The position numbers and the translations under genes are program-made. From Platynereis dumerilii (taxonomy: Eukaryota; Annelida; Polychaeta; Phyllodocida; Nereididae), in contig JAPTHN010000010.1 in assembly GCA_026936325.1 (NCBI GenBank), forward strand, positions 44,769,414 through 44,833,413: DNA of 64,000 nucleotides. Direction: 5' to 3'. Position 1 is the first letter of the stretch. Each line of letters starts with the position of its first letter. A model generated the notes under the pieces. The model was given only the letters and a program-made list of their open reading frames with translations, made no database searches and was not told the origin of the DNA. Positions 49,801 through 61,814 of the stretch are shown here, piece by piece.

Positions 49801-51060
49801 CAGCATGCAAGGATTGAAGATATAACTACTGCATGGATCTAGTTTGGCCATAGATGTGGAAGCTGTATACCCAGTCTAGATGTCATTAAAAGGCATGAGA
49901 AGAGCCCCGGTTGGCCCATGTCATTCAGAGATTATTCCGATCAATCAGTGACAATTGACAGTGGGCCATCCAGCATACCAGTTTCCAAATAATATCAAAT
50001 GAATGGTGAATAATTCAAATTGGAGGCACTGTTGTCAAAAGGAGTGCGGCTGGGTGTCATATCAACAAGTGGCTTCCACAGCCTTGTCTAAAATCTGGCT
50101 AAAAATATATTGCACATATTGGTATATGTCTCAATATAGACGCCTAGTTCTGCGATTGGTCAAAGTTTGGGTATTTCATGGAGGTTCGAAAATGTCTAAT
50201 TCAACTAGTTTTTCGTGAATCAGTTTACCTGCAACTGGTTAATGTGGCATTGCTGCATCCAGCATTCTTTCGCACATCCTACTTATCTGTATAAGTACAA
50301 CATTTTTTATGAACCTTTAGTACCAAAGTTTTTAAAATAGACCAGCTTTCCTAGCTTCAGCAGTATGCATATCTCTCAAAATTATGTATTCAAGTTAAAT
50401 GTTTTTAATTCGTTTTTAATTCGGGGTATTACCTTTTTAGAATCATTTCCAAATTTTCCATCTCATAATATCACTTCAGTTCCAAATTTCCTGTAGGCTG
50501 AATAACTGATCCTTTGAAAGTGAAAAAGAAATATCAACAATGTTATTCAAATTGGTGGGAAGTAGGGCTAGTTTAGTCAGATTAAATTGATGTCGGTCGG
50601 CTGCAAGGAAAAGCGACACCATAAACATGAAACATCATCCATCACCTTCGAGATACAATTTGTGTCAACTGATTTCACTGCTACAACATGAGTGGGTCTG
50701 TCAGAGCCACACTCCAACCTCTTCCATGGGTTAGCATGCTGCAATGTAGGCCTGATAATAAATTGGTTGGATGCAGTTTATAGCTGTATGGATGCAATAT
50801 ACTTGTTCCAGATGTCATAAGGGGGCATGAGAAAAGCTCCTGGTTGCTCATGTCATCAGCACATTATAGAGATTGATCACAAAGTGCCACCTGCCATACT
50901 GGCTACCAGAGGAGTGATGCTCTCTATCTACATTCTACACATACATAAAGCCTTTCTGCAGCAGGAATAGCTTCTCGCATTCAAAATTAATTACATCACC
51001 ACTTTGAACATATAATACTAAAACTCATTAAGAGATAGTGAAGATCTGTGCAGCCCTTTT
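46863..51060. other. Non-coding unit 3 sequence with an internal 7-kb deletion point
   Basis: This follows unit 2 (25050-27700) to about 49640, then continues with the block of 34860-36650. A degenerate tRNA-like segment lies at about 48612-48665 after a G-run. There is no supported gene. The frame at 48017-48502 is not shared by its near relatives. Confidence 0.55.
48135..48230 (+). promoter_or_regulatory. TATA, ATG and donor-like motif set in unit 3, second block
   Basis: TATATAAG at 48135-48142, ATG at 48205, CAG|GTAAAC at 48223/48224. It is a paralogue of the block at 26377 and 61377, but the donor GT is kept here. Confidence 0.3.
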
Positions 51061-51063
51061 AAG

Positions 51064-51615
51064 TTGATAATTTCTGGAACTACATACACAGTGAATAATC
51101 TGCAGTCACTGCCCGAAAATCTCGGTCCAGAAATGATCTCCACCCCTCAAATTGGAGAAAATGTCACTGCATTTTATAATGAGTTGTCTCCACTGAGCAA
51201 TTTTTACCCTGCGAAGTTTGTTCATGAAGAAGTGCAATATCTTCACGTGGAGCAATTTTTTTGTGCGAAAAAAGCTGAAGTCACAAACATGCTGGATGTA
51301 AAAAGAGAAATCATGCTTGAAGTTTCCCCTTACAAATGCAAGGCATTGGCAAAGTGTCTCCCGAACACCACACAATGGAAAAGATGTCAGGAAGAAATTA
51401 TGTCCATCGGTTGTGAGGCTAAATTTAGCCAAAGTGACTGGTTAAATAACTTTCTGAAGAAAACTGGTGAAAGGATTCTGATTGAAACTAGAAAGGACGA
51501 CAAATTTTGGGGTGCTGGGGTTGCTCATGACGATCCACAGGTAGCACTTGACAAGTATCCAGGCAAAAATAAATTGGGTAAAATATTGATGGAAATCCGT
51601 GCTAAGTTGGACTAA
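51064..51615 (+). CDS. NADAR-domain ORF1 of the LINE
   Basis: A near-complete NADAR (YbiA-like) domain. It opens with FYNELSPLSNFYPAKF (about 38-53), followed by the EQFFCAKKAEV block (about 65-75), then CEAKFSQ, DDKFWGAGV and YPGKNKLGKILMEIR (C-terminus). These match the family's LSNFYP, E-x-x-(Y/F)-x-x-x-K, AKF, WGxG and GxNxLGxxLMxxR blocks. The frame is open through the 5' junction without an ATG; the first ATG is codon 24 (51133), so the true N-terminus may be missing. The fragment at 23689 is its homologue in the second element. NADAR enzymes have been reported to remove ADP-ribose from guanine. A function for the LINE is inference. Confidence 0.9.
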   Translation: MIISGTTYTVNNLQSLPENLGPEMISTPQIGENVTAFYNELSPLSNFYPAKFVHEEVQYLHVEQFFCAKKAEVTNMLDVKREIMLEVSPYKCKALAKCLPNTTQWKRCQEEIMSIGCEAKFSQSDWLNNFLKKTGERILIETRKDDKFWGAGVAHDDPQVALDKYPGKNKLGKILMEIRAKLD

Positions 51616-52390
51616 TATGATGTATTTTTATGAACATTTACATTTAATTAATTTCTGTTAAATGTGATTGATGTCTATTGATTGACTTTTGGCTTTATCT
51701 CTAATGCTATAAATATGATCAGTGTTTTGAAAATTTAACATTAATTGTTTATATGTACCTATCTGACATAGTCAGTTGTACTTATTTGGCATAGTTTTTC
51801 TTTTTAATACTTATTTGTACTTGGTATAGTAAGATTTATTGATTACCAGTTAACATTCCTTTTGTATGCTGTGATAACCAGATTGCAGGATATTACATGC
51901 ATCATTTATTCTCACCTAACTTAAGGCCTTGTAATCACTTGTGGAAATGTTTCTCACAGTTATAGTATAGATTTTCGATCTGTAAAATAGCATTGAAAAG
52001 CTGTCTATAAGTTGCTTAAAGTATTGGATATCAGGTTAAGGCAATATTTACATGCTGTTCCTTCGGAATACTCATTTTAAAGATTTGTAAGTAAATCATT
52101 ATTGGGCAGGCTTCATTGTGTGGTCTGTTACTAGTCTTTTTTTTGTGTTTTTTTTTTCTTTTCCCCCTGTTTTTCTTAACTACTGTCCTTAAAAAGTCAT
52201 CTTAATCACTTTACATTTTGTTCTAATACTTTTTCAGATTCTATGCCAGCCAAACTTGTAAATAGATTTGCTTACTTCTTTCAGAGGTGGAGTGAGGAGC
52301 CAGCACGGGTAATTTTGGGTCCTGGCAACAGTATGTATTTGATTGAACAGGAATTAGGCTTATCTAGTTTTGCTCAATTTAAACCAATAT

Positions 52391-55300
52391 GTTTGATGTG
52401 ACAGAAGACAATGATTTTTTTGATGGCAACAGCCAGTCATATTCACTGGTAGATATGATGAATGAAGATAATTAATTTGTTTGCATATTCTCCTTATTAC
52501 GATGATGATAAAGTAATTGAAGTGTTAAATGATGGCATTGATTCAATTGTTGTACTTAGTCTTAACTGTCAATCCTTGCATGCAAAACATAATGAATTAC
52601 AGGTTTACCTAGAATTTTATAAAATGAATAATGTTGCAATTGATATAATTTGCTTACAGGAAACTTGGTTATCGGATGGTTGTGATGTTTCTCTTTTGTC
52701 CCTGGAAAATTATCAGCTCATCTCTAAAGGTAAACAATGCAGTGCACATGGTGGGGTAGCTGTCTATTTGCATGAAAAATATAATTATAAGATTTTAAAC
52801 TTTGTTGAGTCACAGCTCTGCGATAGCCAATTTATTGAGATTTCTGGAGATGCTCTAGATGCAAATAACGAGAAACTTATTATAGGAAATCTGTATTGGC
52901 CTCCTAGACAAAGTGTAGTAGATTTTGATAATTTTGTCAATGAAATTAGCATGATATTTCAAACTTTACAAAGATTTAAAAATGTACTTATAACAGGAGA
53001 TTTTAATATTGACTTACTGAAATACAAGGAGAATCACCATGTAAGTCAATATCTTGATAATATTTTTGCAAATAGTTATATTCCGAAAATTACTTTCCCC
53101 ACAAGGCTCACCCAAAATCACGGCACTCTGATCGATAACTTTTTATTAAAAATCAATGATAAAGCTCTTGAATGTAAAGCAGGAATTTTGTTGAACAATT
53201 TATCTGACCACCTTCCATATTTCATTAAATTGCATTGTTTGCAGCATAAAAAAACACCAAAGCTGATTCAAGTTAACTGTAACAGTCCAGGTGCTAATGA
53301 ACTCTTTCAAGAATATCTTTCAAAATCTAGCATAGAAGATAAACTAAATAAATCTATGAGTGCTGATCCTGATGAAAACTATCAAATTCTAAGTAATATA
53401 ATAAGAACTGGATATGATAATTTCTTTAGAATTAAAACTGTAAAATTCAACAAGTACAAACATAAAAAATCTCTCTGGATAACGCATGGTATCATTAAAT
53501 CCTTGAAGTATAGAGATAAACTATATAGGGATTTAATGAAAACTATACCCTAAGATGAGACTTATGAAAGGAAAAGAATTAACTTCCAAACATACAGATG
53601 TATTCTTCGAAAGTGCATTCGCTCTGCCAAAAAAGACTATTACTTCAACATTTTTGAATCTTGTAAAAATAACATTAAATCCACATGGAACAATATCAAT
53701 CTAATTTTAAATAAATGCAGCAAGAAAAGTGATTTTCCAAAATGTTTTTTAGTAAATGGGGACTACATTTCCGATCCATTGCAGATTGCTAATCAATTCA
53801 ATCTGTACTTTACCAATATTGGTCCTGAATTAGCAAATAAAATTGATGTAATTGAAGGGAAAAGCTACATGGATTATCTGAATATCCCCATAAAAACAAA
53901 ATTTACTTTCACTCCTATCACCGAGAGATGTGATAAAAACCATTGATGATTTGAAAACAAAAACATCACGAGGCAAAGATAAGATATCAAATAAGATGTT
54001 AAAACTAATTAAAAATGAGGTTTCTGAAGCATTAGCAATTATAATTAATCAGTCTCTGTTAACTGGGATATTCCCCAAACCCCTTAAAATTGCCAGGGTT
54101 ATTCCATTATATAAAAAAGATGAGAATTTTATGTTTAACAACTATCGTCCTGTCTCAATTTTATCTAGTTTCTCAAAGGTGTTTGAAAAAATTATGTTTA
54201 CTCAGATTTATAAATATTTCAATGAAAACAATTTACTTTTTGAAAGCCAGTATGGGTTCCGTTCTCTCCATTCAACTGAATTAGCTACAATTGAATTACT
54301 TGATAAATTATATGATGAATTAGATAATAATGAAACTCCTATCAGTATCTTCCTAGATTTATCGAAGGCATTTGATACAATTGACCATTCTATTCTGATT
54401 GATAAGCTGAAATATTATGGATTTGATGGTTTGTCTTTAGAATTATTGAGAAGTTACTTAACGGATAGATATCAGTATGTAGAATTCAAGGAAACTGTAT
54501 CAGACTTACTAAGAATAACTACTGGGGTTCCACAGGGGTCTATTTTAGGTCCCCTGTTATTTATAATTTATAGCAATGATTTACATAAAATGAACATTGT
54601 TTTTAGCCCAATTATGTACGCAGATGACACCACTTTGAGTGCAACACTAAATAACTTCAAATCTACTGATGGTACACTTTTAAAAAAAACATAATATCTG
54701 AACTTGATAAATATAATATTTGGTTTAAACTTAACAAATTGTCACTTAATTGTAAAAAAACCTCAGCAATTGCATTTCATATGCCAAACAAAGTCATTGA
54801 ATATCCAGAACTAAAGATAGATGGAATACAGATATCTTATACAAAAGAGTTCAATTATCTTGGAATTGTTTTGAATGAAAACTTGAAGTGGAATTCGCAT
54901 ATTGACTATATTTCAAAAAAGATATCGAAGGTGGTTGGTATGTTAAACAAACTTAAATTTATCCTTCCAGAGCATGTTCTTTTCGATTTATAATTCTCTT
55001 ATTGTGCCTCATTTGAATTATGGAGCCTTGATTTGGGAACGTAATATATCCAGATTAACTATTTTACAAAAAAAGGCATTGAGGGCTGTGACCAAAAGCA
55101 AGTATAATGCACACACCAGCATTATTTTTAAAAATCTTAAAACTTTAAAATGCCAAGACATCTGTGCGCTGCATTGTTTAAAATTTTGTTATAAATTGGA
55201 GAATGAGCAACTACCAAAATATTTTCTAAATTCTAGCATTTTCATTAAAAGGAGCGAAATTCATGAGCATTACAGTAGGAGAGTAAATGATTACAATATA

Positions 55301-55501
55301 CCTCGATTAAGGCATGAATTTATGAAACAGGGTATCAGATTTAAAATAGCTGTAACTTTCAATAATATGCAGCCAATTTTCAGGGACAAAATTCAAACTC
55401 ATAGCCTTCTTGGTTTCAAAAATTATGTTAAAAATGCCATGATTGACAGTTATGATGCAACTTGCCATATTGAAAATTGTTACATATGCAACAGAATTTA
55501 G
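52391..55501 (+). pseudogene. LINE ORF2 (EN-RT), broken by a stop and several frameshifts
   Basis: It starts at MFDVTEDNDFFDG (52391), shifts frame near 52470, then encodes an endonuclease (52530-53230) with LNCQS, QETW, GDFNIDLL and LSDHLPY. A TAA near 53551 and a shift near 53925 interrupt the linker. RT motifs LDLSKAFDT, GVPQGS and YADDTT lie at 53930-54694. An A8 run near 54683 marks another shift, and a further one lies near 54980. The end, NCYICNRI at 55501, parallels the CFICNRVG end of copy 1. Catalytic motifs are still readable, so the decay is moderate. Copy 1 is the younger of the two. Confidence 0.88.
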
Positions 55502-55833
55502 GCTAATCTTTACGAGTAAGCTAATTTTTTTGACAGACCGACGAGACAAACGACTGGAGACACCCAAGTAATGACGATTTATATGACGGACCTATTGACT
55601 GACAAATGCCAAAAAGAAGAGCTTTGCTTCTTTAGTTTATTTACTGTGTCCATGACAGTTCCCAGTGCTGCCTCCCACTCTGCCTCTGGAATTTACTTTT
55701 CCTTTAAGGTGGCCCCAAGCCAACGGTCATTTAGGCCTTATTGGGGTCTCCTACCATAAATATTGTTTAGATGATTTATGAATGTGATTTCAAATGGTAA
55801 ATAAATGATCTGAATCTGAATCTGAATCTGAAT

Positions 55834-58750
55834 CCTTTCAAAAAAGGTGTCACTTTCCGGGGTAGGCAAGTATGAACATAATATTATTCTGTTCTACTTC
55901 AGATTTCCAATTGTTATGCCAGATGTAATAGTTATCTCAATTCTTGCTTTGAACATATGTCATTATCAAAGCTCATTAAAAGATGATGAAGATTCGTTCA
56001 GCCCTTTTTGATAATGCCTCTCAGGGTAGCATGATTTTAACATATTGCATGAACATTTTGACATTTTATTCTGGTGGTAGCAGTTCCCTCAACCTTGTTT
56101 AAATAGCTTTTCAATGTTAAGAAGTCAACAGTAAATTTGTTTGTTCTGCAAATATTTGGCTTTTTAAAATGCATCTGTTGCAATCTGTTGTTGACTTTGC
56201 CCAGCCTAAGTTTAGTTGTATGCACATTTTTTATGCTCGTGGTACCTCAATCCTTTCTTGAATATATATCTGATTTACAATGTAAAATCACCCTATAGAA
56301 ATATTTTAAATTAGGAAAGGCGAAATTGTCAGTTTGTTTGTCCCTTACAATCGCATCATAGTAGCTTCAAATATTACTATTGCATAAAAGACTGTCTACT
56401 GATGAACATATATGCATGGGATGTCTTGATACGATACAATATACGATATGATGCGATGCAATAATAATTTTGCTTTAATATAAGTTATAACTTCCATACT
56501 CAAGTCACTGTTGGTTATTTTAGATTTAAAAAATTTTTTTTTGGATTTTCACTTTAATTTTAGTTTGGGTTAATACTGATAAATTTGATATTTTTGGAAA
56601 ATTGATATACAGTAATGAACAGAATGCTCGACTTTGTACATGTTTCTAGCTTCCCTTATTTTCAGCTTCGATTGATCTAAAAGTCAATTTTTCTCCATCA
56701 GTTCTAAAAGAGTGGGAGGTTTGGTTTTAAATTCCATGAGTGAACTGGATAACTGTTGCTCCCTTGACATATTAGGCAACTTTAGAGCTTTGCCGAGGCA
56801 GACCTAATGCAGAAACCTGAGACACCTTTGACTGCAAGCTGCAGAAGAGAAAACAACCGCTACAAGGGAAGCAAGTGTAGAATGATGTAGTGAGGAGGTG
56901 GAAGAAAAAACACATAAGAAGATCATTAGACTGCTCAACACCAGACAATGATGATGTCTGAGACCGCCATGACTTGAGCATCTTCAGACAACAGCTAAAC
57001 AATAAATAATACAAAAGACGTATCTAAGGAAGACATAAAAGGCAAATAGATTTAGCGTGCGGTAATCTTGATAAATGAATGCATTTGTTAAGTTAGTATC
57101 AATGTGTTTTAATATTTCAATAATTTTCCACTGACACATCGTCAAATGTAGTCTTTGATATAGTATGATTATAAAACCATTTAAAATATTTAAGAAAAAA
57201 AAATCTGGAATTTATTGATGTTGTTCGCTTTAGTTAGAGGGCAGACATTAAAGTGGAGGCTCCAGGCTGAACTGATCCTATCACCCATTATTTCAAATGG
57301 TATTGCACATTCACCAGATCTAGTGCCGTATGAATTTAATTATTTCCAGAAATCAGAAAAAAAGATAGTGAGAACATTTATATCAGTCCATTCATTTGAA
57401 CGACATGCAATTGACTTTTAGATGAGCATTCACAATTAAGAAGTCCAATGTTTTCCTCTGAAAAGATAGATCTTTTTCCACAAAAAAATCCATCAGTGAA
57501 TGAGGAGCCCTCTTTATTTGACTCAAGGTATTTGCAAACGCAGTTGATTATCTTTTTTTGGCTGTAATATAGCAGAGTTAACAAATGCATTTTAATCACT
57601 GAACTTCCTTAGTTGGTTGAATTTTGCCAATTAGCAACTTAATCAATTGAATTTTAACAGACAGGTATGCAGAGGCACTCAAGTAGCAAAGAATTGTGCA
57701 TGCAGAGATTCTGTCAAACTTTTAGCCTGTAATGTATTTCTGACATGTCAGCATGTCACACAATCGTACATAACACACATTTTGCTTTGAAAGACACACT
57801 CTAAAACACAAGTCACAATTGTGACAACAACAAATGTGCCTAGAGCCAGCTTCAGTCACCTGAGCTTAGCTTATGGGAAAAAACTCCACCACTGATCGTT
57901 TCATTGAAGTTTCCATGCAACTGTTTTTCCACAGATATCATGCAGGTTTTTTTGCCTGATCTCCAAAGAGGAGAAATTTCCCTTGACATTTACTCAGATC
58001 AAAAATGATTATATTGAGTAGTAAAGCCTGAAATAATGATGCTATAACACAAAGGTCGTGTTAGACATGAACTGTCATGAGCCTCTTTAGGCCAAGCATA
58101 GACGATTCCACTCCTTGTAGATGCAGGTGTTCCAGACTGTTCCTGATGGATGGATGGATGGATGGATGCTGACATCTCACTGTGTAAATAGTCAATATAA
58201 GTCACATGACAAGCTTCGAAATGTTGACATCATGCTGACATCTTCCTTGCATGATTATGATTTATCACCATATGCCTTCCAATATATCAGGTAAACAGGT
58301 CAAAAGATTATTTGAGCATGTGTGTCAAGCGTGTTATTTATGGAAGAGTTATGTCTTTCTCAGTTACCTTGTAGATATATTATGTCAAAATCTCCACAGA
58401 AATAATATCTGTTCTATAGGTCATTTAACTGTTGTACAATTTAAAGATACATGTATCATCGACTTTGCAGCCTCACAGCCTTAGAGTCTCATGCTTACAA
58501 AACCTTTTTGTAAAAGGAAGGACACAGCCTTCACATATTCTCAACTACTGCAAAATGCTTAATGCTACCAAAAGTGAAACTCACCAATAGATAAATGTAA
58601 TTAGATTATTCTGCGACTATACCAGGTGTCTTGAGGAAGCTAACAACCTGGTTTTTTTGTGTCAATTTGAAGAATGTTTTCTCACTCTCGTTTAATTAGA
58701 ATAGTATTGCAGTCGTTTGCTTACACATGCAATGTCTTCTTGATGCTTCA
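55834..58750. other. Non-coding sequence, end of unit 3 and start of unit 4
   Basis: 55834-56250 is the sister of 36700-37960, 56270-56885 of 40541-41140, and 56885 onward of base 1 and 41145. It holds the empty site for the LINE at 37978 (about 56265). No gene is supported. Confidence 0.55.
58194..58296 (+). promoter_or_regulatory. TATA-like, ATG and donor-like motif set in unit 4
   Basis: CAATATAAGTCACATG at 58193 (the TATA word is changed to AATATAAG), ATG at 58272, CAG|GTAAAC at 58290/58291. It sits upstream of the exon copy with a premature stop. Confidence 0.3.
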
Positions 58751-59088
58751 CCCCATGGGCACATCGACGTTGCAGCAACGTTGCAACGACGTCACACTTT
58801 TCGTCAAATAACGTAGAATTGTATGGCTGAAATTATGTTGTCACAATGTTGTGAAGCAACGTCAAAGATATGACGTTAGCATGCAATGTTGTGGCGACAT
58901 TTTACAACATTGTGAGGCAATGTCAGGAGTTCGACGTTAGCTTGCGACATTGTGGCAATGTTGTAAAAAAACCCCGACGTCGTGTTCATGTTGGGGCGAC
59001 ATAGTCTCTACCTTACATATCTACGTGACCAATAGACCAGCCCTTCACCAATTAGCAAAGTCGGGGTTTACGTCGTGTGCCCACTGGG
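58751..59088. mobile_element. Non-autonomous DNA element with CCCA..TGGG ends and internal subrepeats
   Basis: The left end CCCATGGGCACATCGACGT and the right end ACGTCGTGTGCCCACTGGG are inverted repeats. The interior has two diverged units of about 60-80 bp, each with GACGTTAGC and CAATGTTGT-type words and repeated GTTGCAACG. Units 1 and 3 have the empty site (GATGCTTCAATTTGACC). The target duplication is not clear; 2-bp CA is possible. Non-coding. Confidence 0.75.
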
Positions 59089-59270
59089 CAATTTGACCAA
59101 AAGGCACAACTGAGGATGTCACATTATTTTTTTTTTATCTCCTGCATTGGAGAGTTTCCCTTTAATTTTTTATATCCCGCATTGGAGAGTGTCCCTTCCT
59201 GCAACGTTACAAAGTGTATGTTATCAGTGACTAATTTTCCTTATCAATTTCTGTTTTTGTCTCATTTCAG

Positions 59271-59526
59271 GCATTTTGACAGGTACGTGCAGTGTGTGGA
59301 ACCAAACTTGGCGGACTGTGATCGCGACCGATACAGAAGTACGAAGCAATACATGACCATGAAGAAGTTATACACATCTTAGAAATACAATTGCTCAGTA
59401 TCTCCCATAGTGAAAAGACACTCTTTCAATGACAGTTGCTCTTTGGCCCTGTCTTCTCATTATTGGCTCCTCCTTTCAGTGTCTTATTTGTTATTCACCA
59501 TTTTGACTTCTCTGAAGAAATCATAG
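59271..59526 (+). pseudogene. Terminal exon copy 4 with premature stop
   Basis: The acceptor TTTGTCTCATTTCAG, ending at 59270, is retained. The frame HFDRYVQCVEPNLADCDRDR runs to a TAG at 59380-59382, where copies 1-3 have CAG (Gln, in TSQKYNCS). The rest of the exon, including the hydrophobic tail, is intact to 59526. If spliced, it would give a protein lacking the third Cys and the anchor, perhaps secreted. Otherwise it is a pseudogene. Confidence 0.7.
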
Positions 59527-61734
59527 CATATATGTACAAGTTTGTGAATGTGGTATTTTAAAAATATTTTTCTATGTAATTTTCTTGTTATGAATCTTCA
59601 ACTTTTTGTAAATTTATGACAACGGTGTTCACTGAACAGACGTAAATTTGAAAATTCCAAATAAATTGTCAATTATAAAATATACTAATTATACCATGCT
59701 AATTAAAGCTGGCCTAGAATGTACAATCAAGAAAATTTTGCAAATAGCCATCATTGTTATCACTCTTTGGCCATGCCCTGGGGCAACTGGGTCATTTCGC
59801 AAATAAACCCACTGAGTTTAAATAAATTTGATTTGGCTTTCACAGAGAACGTTAGCAGCTCCGCCTGAGACCGATGCGAGACACAAATGGAAAATGAAAA
59901 ATCAAAATGTGATATTTTGGAGTCCACAGGCACATAATCAAGGCGTCCACAAAAAGAAAAAGGATAAGAATCGTACAAATTAACTGGACCTTTATGCTAA
60001 AATTTCGAATTTTAGGGAACATAGAAACATGAAGTGTTAATTGACAGAAGGCACATTTACATGCTGGGCAAATCAACATTAAAACATTTTTTTGCAATTT
60101 TCACATCAGTCCACAACTTGATGAGCAGGGATAACTTTGCCAAATCTTAATCTCGGCATGTCTGAAGCTGTACAGATCATGTCTCGTCATTCTGCGGTGT
60201 TGATTTCTAGAATATTTTTTGTCCAGCAGAGCAGGCAATTAATAATTACATGTGGTTGGAGACTTGGAGTTAATCAACAGACATGCTCTGTGCTCTTCAA
60301 CTGGCAATGACTTGTTAATTGTAAAGCCAATTTGAAACTTCTTGATTACCAAATCACACCATTTATTCATATTATCTTGCTTTCTGTGCTTCTTTACTAC
60401 ACATTTATGATGGTTCTCTGTTATATTATTTACCAGAGTAAGTGTGAGCAATGCCAATATGCTTGTGTCTTGCAAACATTAACTTTATTGTGAAATACAC
60501 ACTACACTGCACGGAAGGAAATGTTGACATTACCTGTAAGAAATAAAGATATTTATGTAAAGTGTGTTGAATGCTTTTTACGTTTGAATATAACATTTTC
60601 ATGTAACTTTTTGATTTTGATGCCTTCTATCGTCTCTTATGTTTTAAGCCAAGAAATGAATAATAATGATTTTTAAAAAGGCTATTCAAGAGAAATGTTC
60701 ATAAAGGCAATTCTTGAAAAGTGAGAAGGATGGGAAGTACCCAGAAGAGGAATGCCAGAAGTAGCAGGAGGAGAAAGAAAGAGAAAGAATACAATTGTAC
60801 AGAAATACACGAATATACAGTTTGATCTATATAAAATAACAGTAATATTCATATCTAAATGAAATAGCCATGCATCCCACCTCCCCTGTAAAAAGGAAAA
60901 TTTTGATCAAAGAGCAAAATGATATACTAAGTTTCTTACAACAAAAGTACAATAACAACAAACATCAAGAATTAACATCTTCCCAAGCAATCAGCAACGA
61001 TATTATCTTCTCTCTTGATGTGTTTAACTACATGTATATATAACGTCATATTTTTGAAGTGTCAAACCCCAGTTCAAAAATTTCCTATTCTTGTTCTTCG
61101 TTATGTACAAATACTGTTGATCATAATCCTTTAGTGTCCTCATACTGGTGTTGTGCTTTTAGTCTGGATTTCCACAAAGAAGTAATTTCCCGTGATATTT
61201 AATCAAATAAATCTGCCACAGCGTTTAAAGCACCGGTAATAGGATCAGTTCAACGAACCTTACGCACAAGCCTGTTCTTCTGTGTCCTTGAAGTTGTGGG
61301 TTCTTGGAAAATTGCCTGATAGATGGATGGATGCAGTGATGTTGGCAGCTCACTGTGCACTCACTGCCACTCAGTCTATATAAGTCACATGAAAAAACTA
61401 GTAACATGCTTGTATCATATCATCCTAGCTGATTAAGATTAATCCCCACATGCCATTGGAATACTCAGTAAACAGGAAAAGATGATTTAACTACCTCCCA
61501 CGCATCCCCAGACTTCACATGTTGGGATCCTTGCAAAAACTATTTTGCTACTTGACGGTGCATGTGTGTCAGGCATGTTATTTGTGGATGGGTTAATATC
61601 TTTCCAAACCACCTTGTAAATGTACCAAAATCTAAACCACACATAATATCTGTTCTACAAGTCACAAACTGTTTTAAAATTCAAAGATGTCATGAAACCT
61701 TTCCGCAAAAGAAAGGACAGAGCCTTGTGATATT
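59527..61734. other. Non-coding unit 4 sequence, nearly identical to unit 2
   Basis: From about 59615 to 61570 it differs from 24610-26560 at only a few bases per hundred (roughly 98% by eye), while beyond 61580 the pair drops to about 90%. It contains the TATA-like motif at 61377 with the degraded donor. Confidence 0.65.
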
Positions 61735-61781
61735 CTTTCTTTTCTTTTTCTTTTTCTCGGTATGATCCCTGCAATCAGATT

Positions 61782-61814
<33 letters not shown>

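Larger units (their letters stand above)
51061..55833 (+). mobile_element. NADAR-LINE copy 2 (decayed)
   Basis: The order is NADAR ORF (to 51615), a spacer of about 780 bp, an EN-RT region in several frames (about 52391-55501), a 3' UTR of about 330 bp, AATAAA and four TCTGAA units at 55808-55833. The left flank GCAGCCCTTTT and right flank CCTTTCAAAAAAGGTGTCAC adjoin in sister units (about 36690-36720); CCTTT may be the target duplication. It belongs to the same lineage as 18603-23955 but is a different family: the endonucleases are only about half identical by eye. The insertion is about 95 bp from the site used by copy 1 in the paralogous unit, and in the opposite orientation. Confidence 0.85.
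41141..56885. repeat. Tandem segmental duplication, unit 3
   Basis: The unit starts with the same block as base 1 of the window and holds an intact terminal exon at 43335. It parallels units 1 and 2 up to about 49640. There it jumps straight to the block matching 17220 and 34860, so about 7 kb present in unit 2 (27700-34850) is absent. Private inserts are the hAT-like element at 43794, the TA-flanked element at 45889 and the NADAR-LINE at 51061. Boundaries are approximate. Confidence 0.72.
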
